Positions 43,006 to 50,957 of a stretch of DNA of 64,000 nucleotides are shown piece by piece. Made by a program: the position numbers and the translations under genes. Source of the DNA: Nonomuraea angiospora (lineage in GTDB: Bacteria > Actinomycetota > Actinomycetes > Streptosporangiales > Streptosporangiaceae); contig NZ_JADBEK010000001.1 in assembly GCF_014873145.1 (NCBI RefSeq), positions 12,834,001-12,898,000 on the forward strand. The letters are read 5' to 3'. The stretch's first letter is position 1; each line of letters begins with the position of its first letter. The notes below the pieces were generated by a model. That model searched no databases, was not told the origin of the DNA, and saw only the letters and a program-made list of their open reading frames with translations.

Positions 43006-43755
43006 ATGCGCCTGACCGCCTTCACCGACATCTCCCTGCGCATCGTGATGCGGCTGGCCGTGGCGGATCCGCACGACCTGCTGACCACGCGGGTCGCGGC
43101 CGACCTGCTCGCCGTCCCCTACACCCACGCCGCCAAGGCCGTGGCGAGGCTGAGCGAGCTGGGCGTGGTGGAGGCCAGGCGCGGGCGGGGCGGCGGGTTG
43201 CAGCTCACCGCGGCCGGGCGCGAGGCGACGGTCGGGGGCCTGCGCCGCATCACGGTCAAGCGGGCCGGCGACGGCGAGGTGTCCAGCCTCCTGCACGCCA
43301 CCGCCGGGGAGGGTGTCGAACTGACCCTGTCCGCGCCGTTCGGCGACGTGGCGCTCGACGGCGGCGAAGCCCCGCTCGTGCTCGTCTCGGCGGGCATCGG
43401 CTGCACCCCGATCACCGCGATGCTGGAGCACCTGGCGCTCACCGGCGACCCTCGGCGGGTCCTGGTGCTGCACGCCGACCGTTCCCCGGCCGCCCACGCC
43501 CTGCGCGCGGACATGGAACGCCTGGCCGACGCCCTGCCGGGCGGGGAGCGGATCTTCTGGTACGAGGAGGGCCACCCCCGTACGGGGAGGATGTCCCTGG
43601 AGGAGGTGGACATCCCGGCGGGCGCGGTCGTCTACATGTGCGGGCCCGTGCCGTTCATGCGGGCGGCGCGCGGCGAGCTCATCGCGGCCGGGGTCGCGCC
43701 GCGCGACATCCACTACGAGGTGTTCGGCCCGGATCTGTGGCTCGGCGCGGCCTGA
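43006..43755 (+). CDS. Chimera of NsrR (Rrf2) DNA-binding domain and flavohaemoglobin C-terminus
   Basis: 249 residues in one frame. Residues 1-79 match NsrR of actinomycetes: MRLTAFTDISLRIVMRLAV, then YTHAAKAVARLSELGVVEARRGRGGGLQLT. Asp8, a cluster ligand in Streptomyces NsrR, is kept, but the three C-terminal cluster cysteines are absent. From residue 80 (junction near nucleotide 43243) it matches the last about 170 residues of Hmp: RITVKRAGDGEVSSLL, LVSAGIGCTPITAMLEHLA (NAD binding), YMCGPVPFMRA, and HYEVFGPDLW. The globin domain and the FAD-binding RxYS motif are missing. nsrR and hmp are often neighbours, so a deletion joining them in frame is the simplest origin. Function, if any, is unknown. 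Confidence 0.88.
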   Translation: MRLTAFTDISLRIVMRLAVADPHDLLTTRVAADLLAVPYTHAAKAVARLSELGVVEARRGRGGGLQLTAAGREATVGGLRRITVKRAGDGEVSSLLHATAGEGVELTLSAPFGDVALDGGEAPLVLVSAGIGCTPITAMLEHLALTGDPRRVLVLHADRSPAAHALRADMERLADALPGGERIFWYEEGHPRTGRMSLEEVDIPAGAVVYMCGPVPFMRAARGELIAAGVAPRDIHYEVFGPDLWLGAA

Positions 43756-43852
43756 AGGCAGGTCTGAAGGTAAGCGGCAGCCGCTGATCACGAAATCGCG
43801 GCATTGCGTGACCGGCGCGAACAGGAGTGTCCGGGGCAGGGTCTTAGGAGAT

Positions 43853-44599
43853 GTGCGCCGACTCACGCTCCTCGTCCTGGCATCGCTGCTCACGCTCACC
43901 GCGTGCACCGCCGACCCGGCCGTACGGGACGCGCAGGATCATCTCGACCAGGTCGCCGACCAGCTGAAGGCTTTCGACCCGTGGGTTCCTGAGGACGTCG
44001 GCTACTACCTCACGCAGGACGAGGAATATCTCACGGTTTACGACGTCTCCGGCGATGGCCGCGATGACCCGGGACGCGTGCGGATCAAAGTCCGCGGAAG
44101 AGACCGCACCCCCCGGGGCCCCATGGCTCCAGCAGATGTTGTGCCGCCCGGGGCGTCGGTGTCCCTGTGCTTCGACTTGGAGGTGATGCTCCAGCACCCC
44201 GTACGGAACGATGCCAGGGTCACCGAAGCCGACCGAAGGGTGAACGTCACCGAGATCGACTGCCCTGAAGGCAAGCCCGGCGTCTTCCGCCCACCGGCTG
44301 GGCTGCCGGCCCAGACCTATCCGTGGCTGCAGAAGCACCTGCCCACGACTCTCGATCTCGAGGCCGCCCGCCGTGCGGTGCGTGCCCTGAACCTTGATCC
44401 ACGGATCCGCCAGGACGTGGCCGTGTTCGACGGCAAGATCGGCATCGCCCTGCGGGAGCCGGACGGGGACTGCCTGTTCGCCCGGGTGTGGCCTTCGACC
44501 GTGCAGGTCTGGAGCCCGTGGCGGTCGTGGGCGGCTCCCATGTCGCCCTCCGAGCGCGCCTGCAGCGCCGCCCAGGCGGCGAGCGGCTACTCCTACTGA
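43853..44599 (+). CDS. Putative secreted lipoprotein
   Basis: 248 residues from GTG 43853, giving a lipoprotein signal VRRLTLLVLASLLTLTAC with a fitting lipobox. The mature part is soluble with two conserved-looking Cys pairs (SLCFDLE, EIDCPEG, DGDCLFA, ERACSAA) and a helical N-terminus (RDAQDHLDQVADQL). No family recognised. The AGGAG site lies too close to GTG 43853 for comfort, so an in-frame GTG at 43808 (15 residues more, including a TTA codon) is an alternative start. Confidence 0.65.
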   Translation: MRRLTLLVLASLLTLTACTADPAVRDAQDHLDQVADQLKAFDPWVPEDVGYYLTQDEEYLTVYDVSGDGRDDPGRVRIKVRGRDRTPRGPMAPADVVPPGASVSLCFDLEVMLQHPVRNDARVTEADRRVNVTEIDCPEGKPGVFRPPAGLPAQTYPWLQKHLPTTLDLEAARRAVRALNLDPRIRQDVAVFDGKIGIALREPDGDCLFARVWPSTVQVWSPWRSWAAPMSPSERACSAAQAASGYSY

Positions 44600-44770
44600 T
44601 CAGTGGCCGACGCTCTGATAGTGGTCGAGCTGACGCCGCCAGACAAGGTATGCCAGCACGATCAGCATCACTCCCACCAGCGGGGCGGCCAGCGCACCGA
44701 TGGTTGCCGAGCTCGACCAGGACGACGCTCGCCGGCGCGTACGCCACGAATTGGTTTCATGGCCCCGGCG
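44600..44770 (-). pseudogene. Possible remnant of a small membrane protein
   Basis: On the minus strand a frame ends with ATIGALAAPLVGVMLIVLAY followed by LVWRRQLDHYQSVGH and a stop at 44600-44602. It reads as one membrane helix with a positively charged cytoplasmic tail. No ATG, GTG or TTG opens this frame before it runs back into the LGFP gene stop region; the nearest ATG (44766) is in another frame. It may be a frameshifted or truncated gene, or chance. Confidence 0.25.
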
Positions 44771-44774
44771 GGGC

Positions 44775-45317
44775 CTAGCTGGAGGTGGCCGAGACCCAGA
44801 TGGTCCACCCCTGGCGGCAGGTGTCGGAGGGGAACTTGTTGTCGCAGCCCATGACGCTGAAGCTGACCCGCTTCCCCGCGCCGGGGTAGACCACGAGACG
44901 GCCGCGCGTACGCGGCTGGTCCTTCAGTTTCAGCTCGCCCTTCAGCCCGCCGCTGAGCGTCACCCTGTAGTAGTCGTAGTTGAAGGGAGTGCTCGGCCCC
45001 CAGCGGAAGACCAGGCCGTTCCTGCCGTTGACCTTGGCGGAGTAGGCCGCGACGATCATTTTCGGGCCCTGGTCCGGCGACCAGGCGATCTGGCCGTCGT
45101 CGAAGTTCTGCCGGCGGCCGTTGCGGTTCGGCACGCCCCGCTCCTCGTCGGTGGCGCAGCCGATGATGGCGTTCTCCCCGCCGAGCGAGCGCCAGTAGTC
45201 GCCGATCAGCCCGTACGGCTGGATCTGGCACGAGCTCGCGGAGGCCGGCTGGGCCACGAGGGCCGACCCGGCCACGACCATCGCGGCGGTCGCCGCGATG
45301 CGAAGTGTCTTGTTCAT
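44775..45317 (-). CDS. Secreted LGFP-repeat-like protein
   Basis: 180 residues. A signal peptide (MNKTLRIAATAAMVVAGSALVAQPASA) precedes a domain resembling LGFP repeats: GLIGDYWRSLGGENAIIGCATDEERG, then RQNFDDGQIAWSPDQGPKMIVA. LGFP modules occur in exported actinobacterial proteins attached to the cell envelope. The last about 80 residues form a beta-rich region with a Cys pair (MGCDNKFPSDTCRQGW). A 19-base palindrome lies 62 bases upstream. Confidence 0.78.
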   Translation of the reverse strand: MNKTLRIAATAAMVVAGSALVAQPASASSCQIQPYGLIGDYWRSLGGENAIIGCATDEERGVPNRNGRRQNFDDGQIAWSPDQGPKMIVAAYSAKVNGRNGLVFRWGPSTPFNYDYYRVTLSGGLKGELKLKDQPRTRGRLVVYPGAGKRVSFSVMGCDNKFPSDTCRQGWTIWVSATSS

Positions 45318-45378
45318 GTCTTCCTGCCCTTCGGGAACGATCTCTGCCTCGAAAGTAGGCAGGATCGGGCGGGGCGGC

Positions 45379-45397
45379 ATGAGTAGGGCCTACTCAT
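45379..45397. promoter_or_regulatory. 19-bp palindrome upstream of the LGFP gene
   Basis: ATGAGTAGG and CCTACTCAT are perfect inverted arms around a single G. It lies between the divergent LGFP and sulfotransferase genes, 62 bases before the former and 81 before the latter. Its inner half-site GTAGG is shared with the palindrome at 62364-62383. The form fits a dimeric regulator site; the regulator is not known. Confidence 0.65.
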
Positions 45398-45477
45398 TTC
45401 CCGAGGGAGGCCGCACCGGTGGGTACGACGCGTAATCGGGTTGCGGGGGACCTGTCTGATCGTTTTACCTGGACGCC

Positions 45478-46230
45478 GTGACCATGCCGACCGTGGACTC
45501 GTACTTCGTCTGCGCCACCCCGCGCACCGGCAGTTCCCTGCTCCTCGGGCTGCTGGCGTCCACCGGGGTGGCGGGCAGGCCGCAGGCGTACTTCCGGGAG
45601 CCCGACGAGCAGCTCTGGGCCGGACGCTGGGGGCTCACGGCCGCCGCCGGCTACGGCGAGTTCGTGCGGGCGGCGCTGGCCGCGGGCCGGACGGAGAACG
45701 GCGTGTTCGGCGCGAAGCTCATGTGGGGGACGCTGGACCACGTGGTCGGCAGGCTCGGCCCGGTCCACCCCGGCCTGGCGGGTCAGGACGTGCGGCTGCT
45801 GGAGCGGGCCTTCGGCCGCACGCGGTTCGTCTACCTGCGGCGCGACGACGTCCTGGCTCAGGCGGTGTCCTGGTCGCGCGCCGAGCAGACCGGCGCCTGG
45901 TACGTCGGCGGCTCCGGCGAGATCGGCGGCGCCGAGCCGAGCGGGCGGGAGCCCGGCTACGACGCCGTCGAGATCGGGGCGCTGATCGAGCGGATCGATG
46001 AGCACAACGCCGCGTGGGAGCGGTGGTTCGCCTCGTGCGGGGTGCGGCCTCACCGGGTGCGGTACGAGGACCTCGACGCGGACCCGGCGGGGGTGACCCG
46101 GGAGATCCTCGGCTTTTTGGGCCTCGACCTGCCCCCAGGACGCGCGATCGTGGCCGGCCATCGGCGCCAGGCCGACGAGCTGAACGCCGCCTGGATCGAG
46201 CGCTACCGCCGGGAGTCGGCCCGATCCTGA
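45478..46230 (+). CDS. Stf0-family sulfotransferase
   Basis: 250 residues of the Stf0 type. The 5'-phosphosulfate loop is CATPRTGSSLLLGLLASTG and the 3'-phosphate region is FGRTRFVYLRRDDVLAQAVSWSRA, with RYEDLDADPAGVTREILGFLG at the C-terminal end. Mycobacterial Stf0 sulfates trehalose with PAPS to start sulfolipid synthesis; here the acceptor is unknown since no glycolipid genes are near. GTG 45478 is used, with ATG 45484 as an alternative. Confidence 0.86.
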   Translation: MTMPTVDSYFVCATPRTGSSLLLGLLASTGVAGRPQAYFREPDEQLWAGRWGLTAAAGYGEFVRAALAAGRTENGVFGAKLMWGTLDHVVGRLGPVHPGLAGQDVRLLERAFGRTRFVYLRRDDVLAQAVSWSRAEQTGAWYVGGSGEIGGAEPSGREPGYDAVEIGALIERIDEHNAAWERWFASCGVRPHRVRYEDLDADPAGVTREILGFLGLDLPPGRAIVAGHRRQADELNAAWIERYRRESARS

Positions 46231-46534
46231 ACGCCCCGCAACCCCGGGCGCAGGCAGGAGGGCGTCGGCGCCCGCCGGGCCGCCGGGGTCGGGAGCCGGC
46301 CCGGGTGCTGGGCCTGCTCAAGAGCACGGTGCGGCGCTCGCTGAGGATGTTGCACGAGGCCGGGTGGATCGGGTCCGGCGCCGCTGCCCGAGCTCGCGCC
46401 GTACGCGGACACGACGATCATCGACCCCGGGGCGCTGGGCGCCGAGCCGGTGGCGGTCCGGGAGCGGGGCTGCGCGGAGAGTACGGCACGTTGGTCATCC
46501 GGGCGGCCCGCACTCTGACGGAGTCCCTGACCTG
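46231..46534 (+). pseudogene. Degenerate coding remnant with HTH-like segment
   Basis: The 517-base gap 46231-46747 has no intact gene. Its first 300 bases carry protein-like stretches in three different frames: ARVLGLLKSTVRRSLRMLHEAG (resembles a helix-turn-helix), then LPELAPYADTTIIDPGALGAEP, then EYGTLVIRAARTLTESL ending at a TGA at 46532-46534. The shifts suggest a decayed regulator gene, not identified. The rest of the gap (46535-46747) is the promoter of the xylan operon. Confidence 0.3.
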
Positions 46535-46570
46535 AGCGTGGCCGGACGGCAACTTGTCATCTGAGCACCC

Positions 46571-46740
46571 GGAAACTTTCTGGAAATGCCAGCGTCGAAC
46601 GCAGGCCCGACCCTGCGGTGATCAGCGCAAATATAACAGTTTGCACCCTCTTGACACGCCGAAAGCCGGACCCATAAGTTGCCGCAATATTAACGGGAAT
46701 TCCTCGAAAGTTTCGGCAGCAAGCCGGCCAAGAGCCGAAA
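46571..46740 (+). promoter_or_regulatory. Xylan operon promoter with CGAAA boxes
   Basis: A TTGACA -35 box (46651-46656) and a CATAAG -10-like box (46673-46678) are 16 bases apart. Around them are CGAAA at 46660-46664, the perfect inverted repeat CGAAAGTTTCG at 46705-46715, another CGAAA at 46736-46740 just before the ATG, and GGAAACTTTC at 46571-46580. Inverted CGAAA boxes are known upstream of Streptomyces xylanase and xylosidase genes, where LacI-type repressors bind. No LacI gene lies beside this operon, so a regulator elsewhere would act here. Confidence 0.65.
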
Positions 46741-46747
46741 GGGTGGC

Positions 46748-49078
46748 ATGAGGGGCCAGGTACCAATCGACAAGTGGCGGGACAAGCGGCTGACCGCCGC
46801 CGAGCGGGCCGAAGTGCTCATCCCGCTCATGACGCTGGAGGAGAAGATCGCCCAGCTCGTCGGCGTCTGGGTCGGCGCCGACGCGTCAGGGGGAGGCGTC
46901 GCCCCGCACCAGGCCGACATGGCGGGGGTGGAGTGGAGCGACGTCATCGCCCACGGGCTGGGCCAGCTGACCCGCCCGTTCGGCACGGCGCCGGTCGATC
47001 CCGTCGCCGGCGCGCGCTCGCTGGCCGCCTCGCAGGCCCAGATCGTGGCCGCCAGCAGGTTCGGGATCCCGGCCCAGGTCCACGAGGAGTGCCTGACCGG
47101 CTTCGCCGCCTGGCGGGCGACGGTGTACCCGACGCCGCTGAGCTGGGGCGCCTCCTTCGACCCCGAGCTGATCGAGGAGGTGGCCGGGCGGATCGGCCGG
47201 TCCATGCGGGCCGCCGGCGTCCACCAGGGCCTGGCCCCGGTCCTCGACGTCACCCGCGACTACCGCTGGGGCCGCACCGAGGAGACGATCGGCGAGGACC
47301 CCTACCTGGTCGGGACGGTCGGCGCGGCCTACGTGCGCGGGATCGAGGGGGCGGGCCTCGTCGCCACCCTGAAGCACTTCGCCGGCTACTCCGCCTCCCG
47401 GGGCGGCCGCAACCTCGCCCCCGCCCACATGGGAGGCAGGGAACTGGCGGACGTGATCCTGCCGCCGTTCGAGATGGCCCTGCGCCTGGGCGGCGCCCGG
47501 TCGGTGATGAACTCCTACGCCGAGATCGACGGCGTCCCCGTCGCGGCCGACGAGGACCTGCTGACCCGGCTGCTGCGCGAGGAGTGGGGGTTCGCGGGCA
47601 CGGTGGTCGCCGACTACTTCTCCATCCGGTTCCTGCACAAGCTGCACGGCGTCGCCGCGGAGGCCGCGGACGCGGCCGGGCTCGCGCTGCGGGCCGGGAT
47701 CGACGTCGAGCTGCCCACGGTGGACACCTTCGGCGCCCCGCTGATCGAGGCCGTGAAGGCGGGACAGGTCGACGAGGCGCTCATCGACCGCGCGCTGGCC
47801 CGGGTGCTGGCGCAGAAGGCCGAGCTGGGGCTGCTCGACGAGGACTGGCGGCCGCTGCCCGGCGACGCCGCCGACGTGCGGCTCGACGACGAGGAGAGCC
47901 AGGAGCTCGCCCTGCGCCTGGCGCGCGAGTCCATCGTGCTGGTGCGCAACGACGGCGGCGTCCTGCCGCTCGCCCCGGGCCGTCGGGTGGCGCTCGTGGG
48001 CCCGGTGGCCGACGACCCGATGGCGATGCTCGGCTGCTACGCCTTCCCCGCGCACGTGGGCCCGCACCCGGAGCACGGGCTCGGCATCGACATTCCGTCG
48101 CTGCGGGAGGCGCTCGGCACGCTGATCCCCGATCTGACGTATGTTCCGGGCTGCGGCATCACCGGCGACGACACCTCCGGCATCGCGGCGGCCGTCGCCG
48201 CGGCCGAGGAGAGCGACGTGTGCGTGCTCGCCGTCGGCGACCGGGCGGGGCTGTTCGGGCGCGGCACCTCGGGCGAGGGCTGCGACGCCGCCGACCTGCG
48301 CCTGCCGGGCGTGCAGTCCGAGCTGGTCCGGGCGGTGCTCGCGACCGGCACCCCGGTGGTCCTGGTGCTGCTGGCCGGGCGGCCGTACGCGCTGGGCCCG
48401 GAGTTCGACGCGGCCGCGGCCGTCGTCTACGGCTTCTTCCCCGGCCAGCGGGGCGGCCAGGCGCTGGCGGAGGTGCTCACCGGCGCCGTCAACCCGACCG
48501 GCCGCCTGCCGGTCAGCGTGCCGCGCGACGCCGGCGGCCTGCCCGCCACCTACCTGTCGCCGTGGCTCGGGCGCCGTACGCAGGTGTCGTCGGTGGACCC
48601 GACGCCCGCCTACTCGTTCGGGCACGGGCTGAGCTACACCACGTTCGAGTGGGAGCCCCTCGACACGGGCGCGGCCGAGTGGCCGGTGGACGGCGAGGTC
48701 ACCGTCGGGGTGAGCGTCCGCAACACCGGATCGCGGGCCGGCGCCGAGGTCGTCCAGCTCTACCTGCACGACCCGGTCGCGCAGACCACCAGGCCGGTGG
48801 TGCGGCTGGTCGGCTACGCCCGCGTCCCGCTGGAGGCCGGGCAGGCCGCCCGCGTGGAGTTCACCGTCCCGGCCGACGCCGCGTCGTTCACCGGCGTGCG
48901 CGGCCGGCGCATCGTCGAGCCCGGCGACGTCGAGCTGCGCTTCGCGCGCTCCAGCGCGGACGCCATGACCGAATCGGTGGCGGCCGTGCCGCTGCGCCTG
49001 ACCGGCGCCGAGCGCGAGCTGGGGCACGACCGGAACCTGCTGGTCACGGCTCGGATCACACGGGAAGGAGCGGGATGA
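46748..49078 (+). CDS. GH3 beta-glucosidase/beta-xylosidase
   Basis: 776 residues with the full GH3 layout: N-terminal TIM barrel, alpha/beta sandwich, and C-terminal fibronectin III-like domain (VSVRNTGSRAGAEVVQLYLHDP). Barrel motifs are PVLDVTRDYRWGRTEETIGEDPYLVG and LKHFAGYSASRGGRNLAPAHMG; the nucleophile is Asp289 in GTVVADYFSI. No signal peptide, so it should cut imported oligosaccharides in the cytoplasm. The genes around it (GH39, GH67) point to xylosides. First gene of a six-gene run; its stop overlaps the permease ATG (ATGA). Confidence 0.9.
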   Translation: MRGQVPIDKWRDKRLTAAERAEVLIPLMTLEEKIAQLVGVWVGADASGGGVAPHQADMAGVEWSDVIAHGLGQLTRPFGTAPVDPVAGARSLAASQAQIVAASRFGIPAQVHEECLTGFAAWRATVYPTPLSWGASFDPELIEEVAGRIGRSMRAAGVHQGLAPVLDVTRDYRWGRTEETIGEDPYLVGTVGAAYVRGIEGAGLVATLKHFAGYSASRGGRNLAPAHMGGRELADVILPPFEMALRLGGARSVMNSYAEIDGVPVAADEDLLTRLLREEWGFAGTVVADYFSIRFLHKLHGVAAEAADAAGLALRAGIDVELPTVDTFGAPLIEAVKAGQVDEALIDRALARVLAQKAELGLLDEDWRPLPGDAADVRLDDEESQELALRLARESIVLVRNDGGVLPLAPGRRVALVGPVADDPMAMLGCYAFPAHVGPHPEHGLGIDIPSLREALGTLIPDLTYVPGCGITGDDTSGIAAAVAAAEESDVCVLAVGDRAGLFGRGTSGEGCDAADLRLPGVQSELVRAVLATGTPVVLVLLAGRPYALGPEFDAAAAVVYGFFPGQRGGQALAEVLTGAVNPTGRLPVSVPRDAGGLPATYLSPWLGRRTQVSSVDPTPAYSFGHGLSYTTFEWEPLDTGAAEWPVDGEVTVGVSVRNTGSRAGAEVVQLYLHDPVAQTTRPVVRLVGYARVPLEAGQAARVEFTVPADAASFTGVRGRRIVEPGDVELRFARSSADAMTESVAAVPLRLTGAERELGHDRNLLVTARITREGAG

Positions 49079-50058
49079 GCACAACGTCGTTGGACAATCC
49101 GCCGCGAGACGTGGGGGCGGCGGCGCCGGCGCCCGGCCGGCGCAGACGGGCCAAACCCGGCACCTGGCGGCACGCGATCCGCCGCGACTGGCAGCTGTAC
49201 TCGCTGGCGATCCTGCCGCTGCTGTTCTTCGCGATCTTCCGGTACCTCCCGATGCTCGGCAACGTGATCGCCTTCCGCAAGTTCGAGCCCGGCGGCAGCA
49301 TCTTCGGCGAAAGCTGGGTGGGCCTGCGGTACGTGAAGATGTTCCTGAACGACCCGTCGTTCTGGACGGTCTTCACCAACACGCTCGTCCTCGGCGCGCT
49401 GACCCTGCTGTTCTGCTTCCCGCTGCCGATCGTGCTGGCGCTGCTGCTCAACGAGGTGCGCAACCGGCGCGTGAAGCGGTTCCTGCAGTCGGTGTCCTAC
49501 CTGCCGCACTTCCTGTCGATGGTCATCGTGGCCGGCATCGTCATGCAGATGCTGGCCATCGACGGGCCGGTGAACCAGATCGTCAAGGTGTTCGGCGGGG
49601 AGCCCACCGCGTTCCTGCAGAAACCGGAGTGGTTCCGTACGATCTTCGTCTCGTCGGAGGTCTGGCAGACCGTCGGCTGGGGCACCATCCTCTACCTGGC
49701 CGCGCTGACCACCATCGACGAGCAGCTCTACGAGGCGGCCCGGATGGACGGCGCCGGCCGGTGGCGGCAGATCTGGCACGTCACGCTGCCGGGCATCCGG
49801 CCGACGGCGATCACGCTGCTGATCCTCAACATCGGCACGTTCATGGCCGTGGGCTTCGAGAAGGTCCTGCTGCTGTACAACCCGCTGACCTATCCCACCG
49901 CGGACGTGATCTCCACGTACCTGTACCGGATGGGTGTGGAGTCCAGCAACCTGAGCTACGCCGCCGCGATCGGCCTGTTCGAGGCCCTGGTCGGCGTGGT
50001 GCTGATCCTCTCGGCGAACCTGATCTCCCGCCGCACAGTAGGGACGAGCCTGTGGTGA
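49075..50058 (+). CDS. Sugar ABC transporter permease (LplB-type)
   Basis: 327 residues with six membrane helices after a Pro/Ala/Arg-rich cytoplasmic N-terminus of about 35 residues. The EAA loop is EQLYEAARMDGAGRWRQIWHVTLPGI. The front part (DWQLYSLAILPLLFFAIFRYLPMLGNVIAFRKF) is typical of LplB/YtcP-pair importers for plant polysaccharide oligomers. It partners with the next permease and the lipoprotein SBP. No ATPase gene lies in the operon, so a shared MsiK-type ATPase elsewhere is likely, as usual for actinomycete sugar importers. Confidence 0.91.
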   Translation: MSTTSLDNPPRDVGAAAPAPGRRRRAKPGTWRHAIRRDWQLYSLAILPLLFFAIFRYLPMLGNVIAFRKFEPGGSIFGESWVGLRYVKMFLNDPSFWTVFTNTLVLGALTLLFCFPLPIVLALLLNEVRNRRVKRFLQSVSYLPHFLSMVIVAGIVMQMLAIDGPVNQIVKVFGGEPTAFLQKPEWFRTIFVSSEVWQTVGWGTILYLAALTTIDEQLYEAARMDGAGRWRQIWHVTLPGIRPTAITLLILNIGTFMAVGFEKVLLLYNPLTYPTADVISTYLYRMGVESSNLSYAAAIGLFEALVGVVLILSANLISRRTVGTSLW

Positions 50059-50930
50059 CCTTCGAGAAGACCCGTGGCTACCGCGCCTTCCAGGTGGTCA
50101 ACGCCGTCATCCTGACCGGCGTCGTGGTCGTCACGCTCTATCCCTTCCTCAACATCCTCGCCCGCTCCTTCAGCGAGGAGCGCTACATCGTCGGCGGGCA
50201 GGTCAACCTCATCCCGCGCGGGTTCAACATCACGACCTACAAGCTCGTGGTGTCGGACTCGATGTTCTGGACGAACTACGGCAACACGATTGTCTACACC
50301 GTCGTGGCCACGGCGATCGCCATGCTGCTGACGACGTGCTACGCGTACGTGCTGTCCAAGAAGCACCTCAAGGGCCGCACGTTCCTGATCTGGGTCGCCG
50401 TCTTCACCATGATCTTCTCCGGCGGCCTGATCCCCAACTACGTGCTGGTCAACGGCCTCGGGCTGACCAACTCCATCTGGGCCATCGTCCTGCCCAACGC
50501 CATCAGCGTCTTCAACCTCCTGGTCATGAAGGCGTTCTTCGAGGGCCTGCCGCAGGAGCTGGAGGAGGCCGCCGCGATCGACGGCCTGAACACCTACGGC
50601 GTGCTGTGGCGGGTGGTGCTGCCGCTGTCGAAGGCGGTCATCGCCACGATGGTGCTGTTCTACGCGGTCTCGTTCTGGAACTCGTGGTTCACCGCGTTCC
50701 TCTACCTGAACAAGACCGACATGTTCCCGGTGACCATCTACCTGCGCAACCTCATCGCGGGCGCCACCGGGGCCGAGTCGGCGGGCGCGTCGCTCAGCGA
50801 GGCGTCGGCGGCGGCGGCCAACATCCAGTCGGTGACGATCATGCTCACCGTCCTCCCCATCCTGGCGGTCTACCCCTTCGTGCAGAGGTACTTCGTCTCG
50901 GGCGTCATGCTCGGCGCGGTCAAGGGTTAA
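50055..50930 (+). CDS. Sugar ABC transporter permease (YtcP-type)
   Basis: 291 residues with six membrane helices. The EAA loop is QELEEAAAIDGLNTYGVLWRVVLPLSKAVIATM. SFSEERYIVGGQVNLIPRGF and the C-terminal YFVSGVMLGAVKG are typical of the YtcP half of these importers. GTG 50055 overlaps the previous stop (GTGA); a GTG one codon earlier (50052) is equally possible. The binding-protein gene starts 27 bases after its stop. Confidence 0.91.
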   Translation: MTFEKTRGYRAFQVVNAVILTGVVVVTLYPFLNILARSFSEERYIVGGQVNLIPRGFNITTYKLVVSDSMFWTNYGNTIVYTVVATAIAMLLTTCYAYVLSKKHLKGRTFLIWVAVFTMIFSGGLIPNYVLVNGLGLTNSIWAIVLPNAISVFNLLVMKAFFEGLPQELEEAAAIDGLNTYGVLWRVVLPLSKAVIATMVLFYAVSFWNSWFTAFLYLNKTDMFPVTIYLRNLIAGATGAESAGASLSEASAAAANIQSVTIMLTVLPILAVYPFVQRYFVSGVMLGAVKG

Positions 50931-50957
50931 CCACTGTCCATCCGAAAGGATCCCCCC

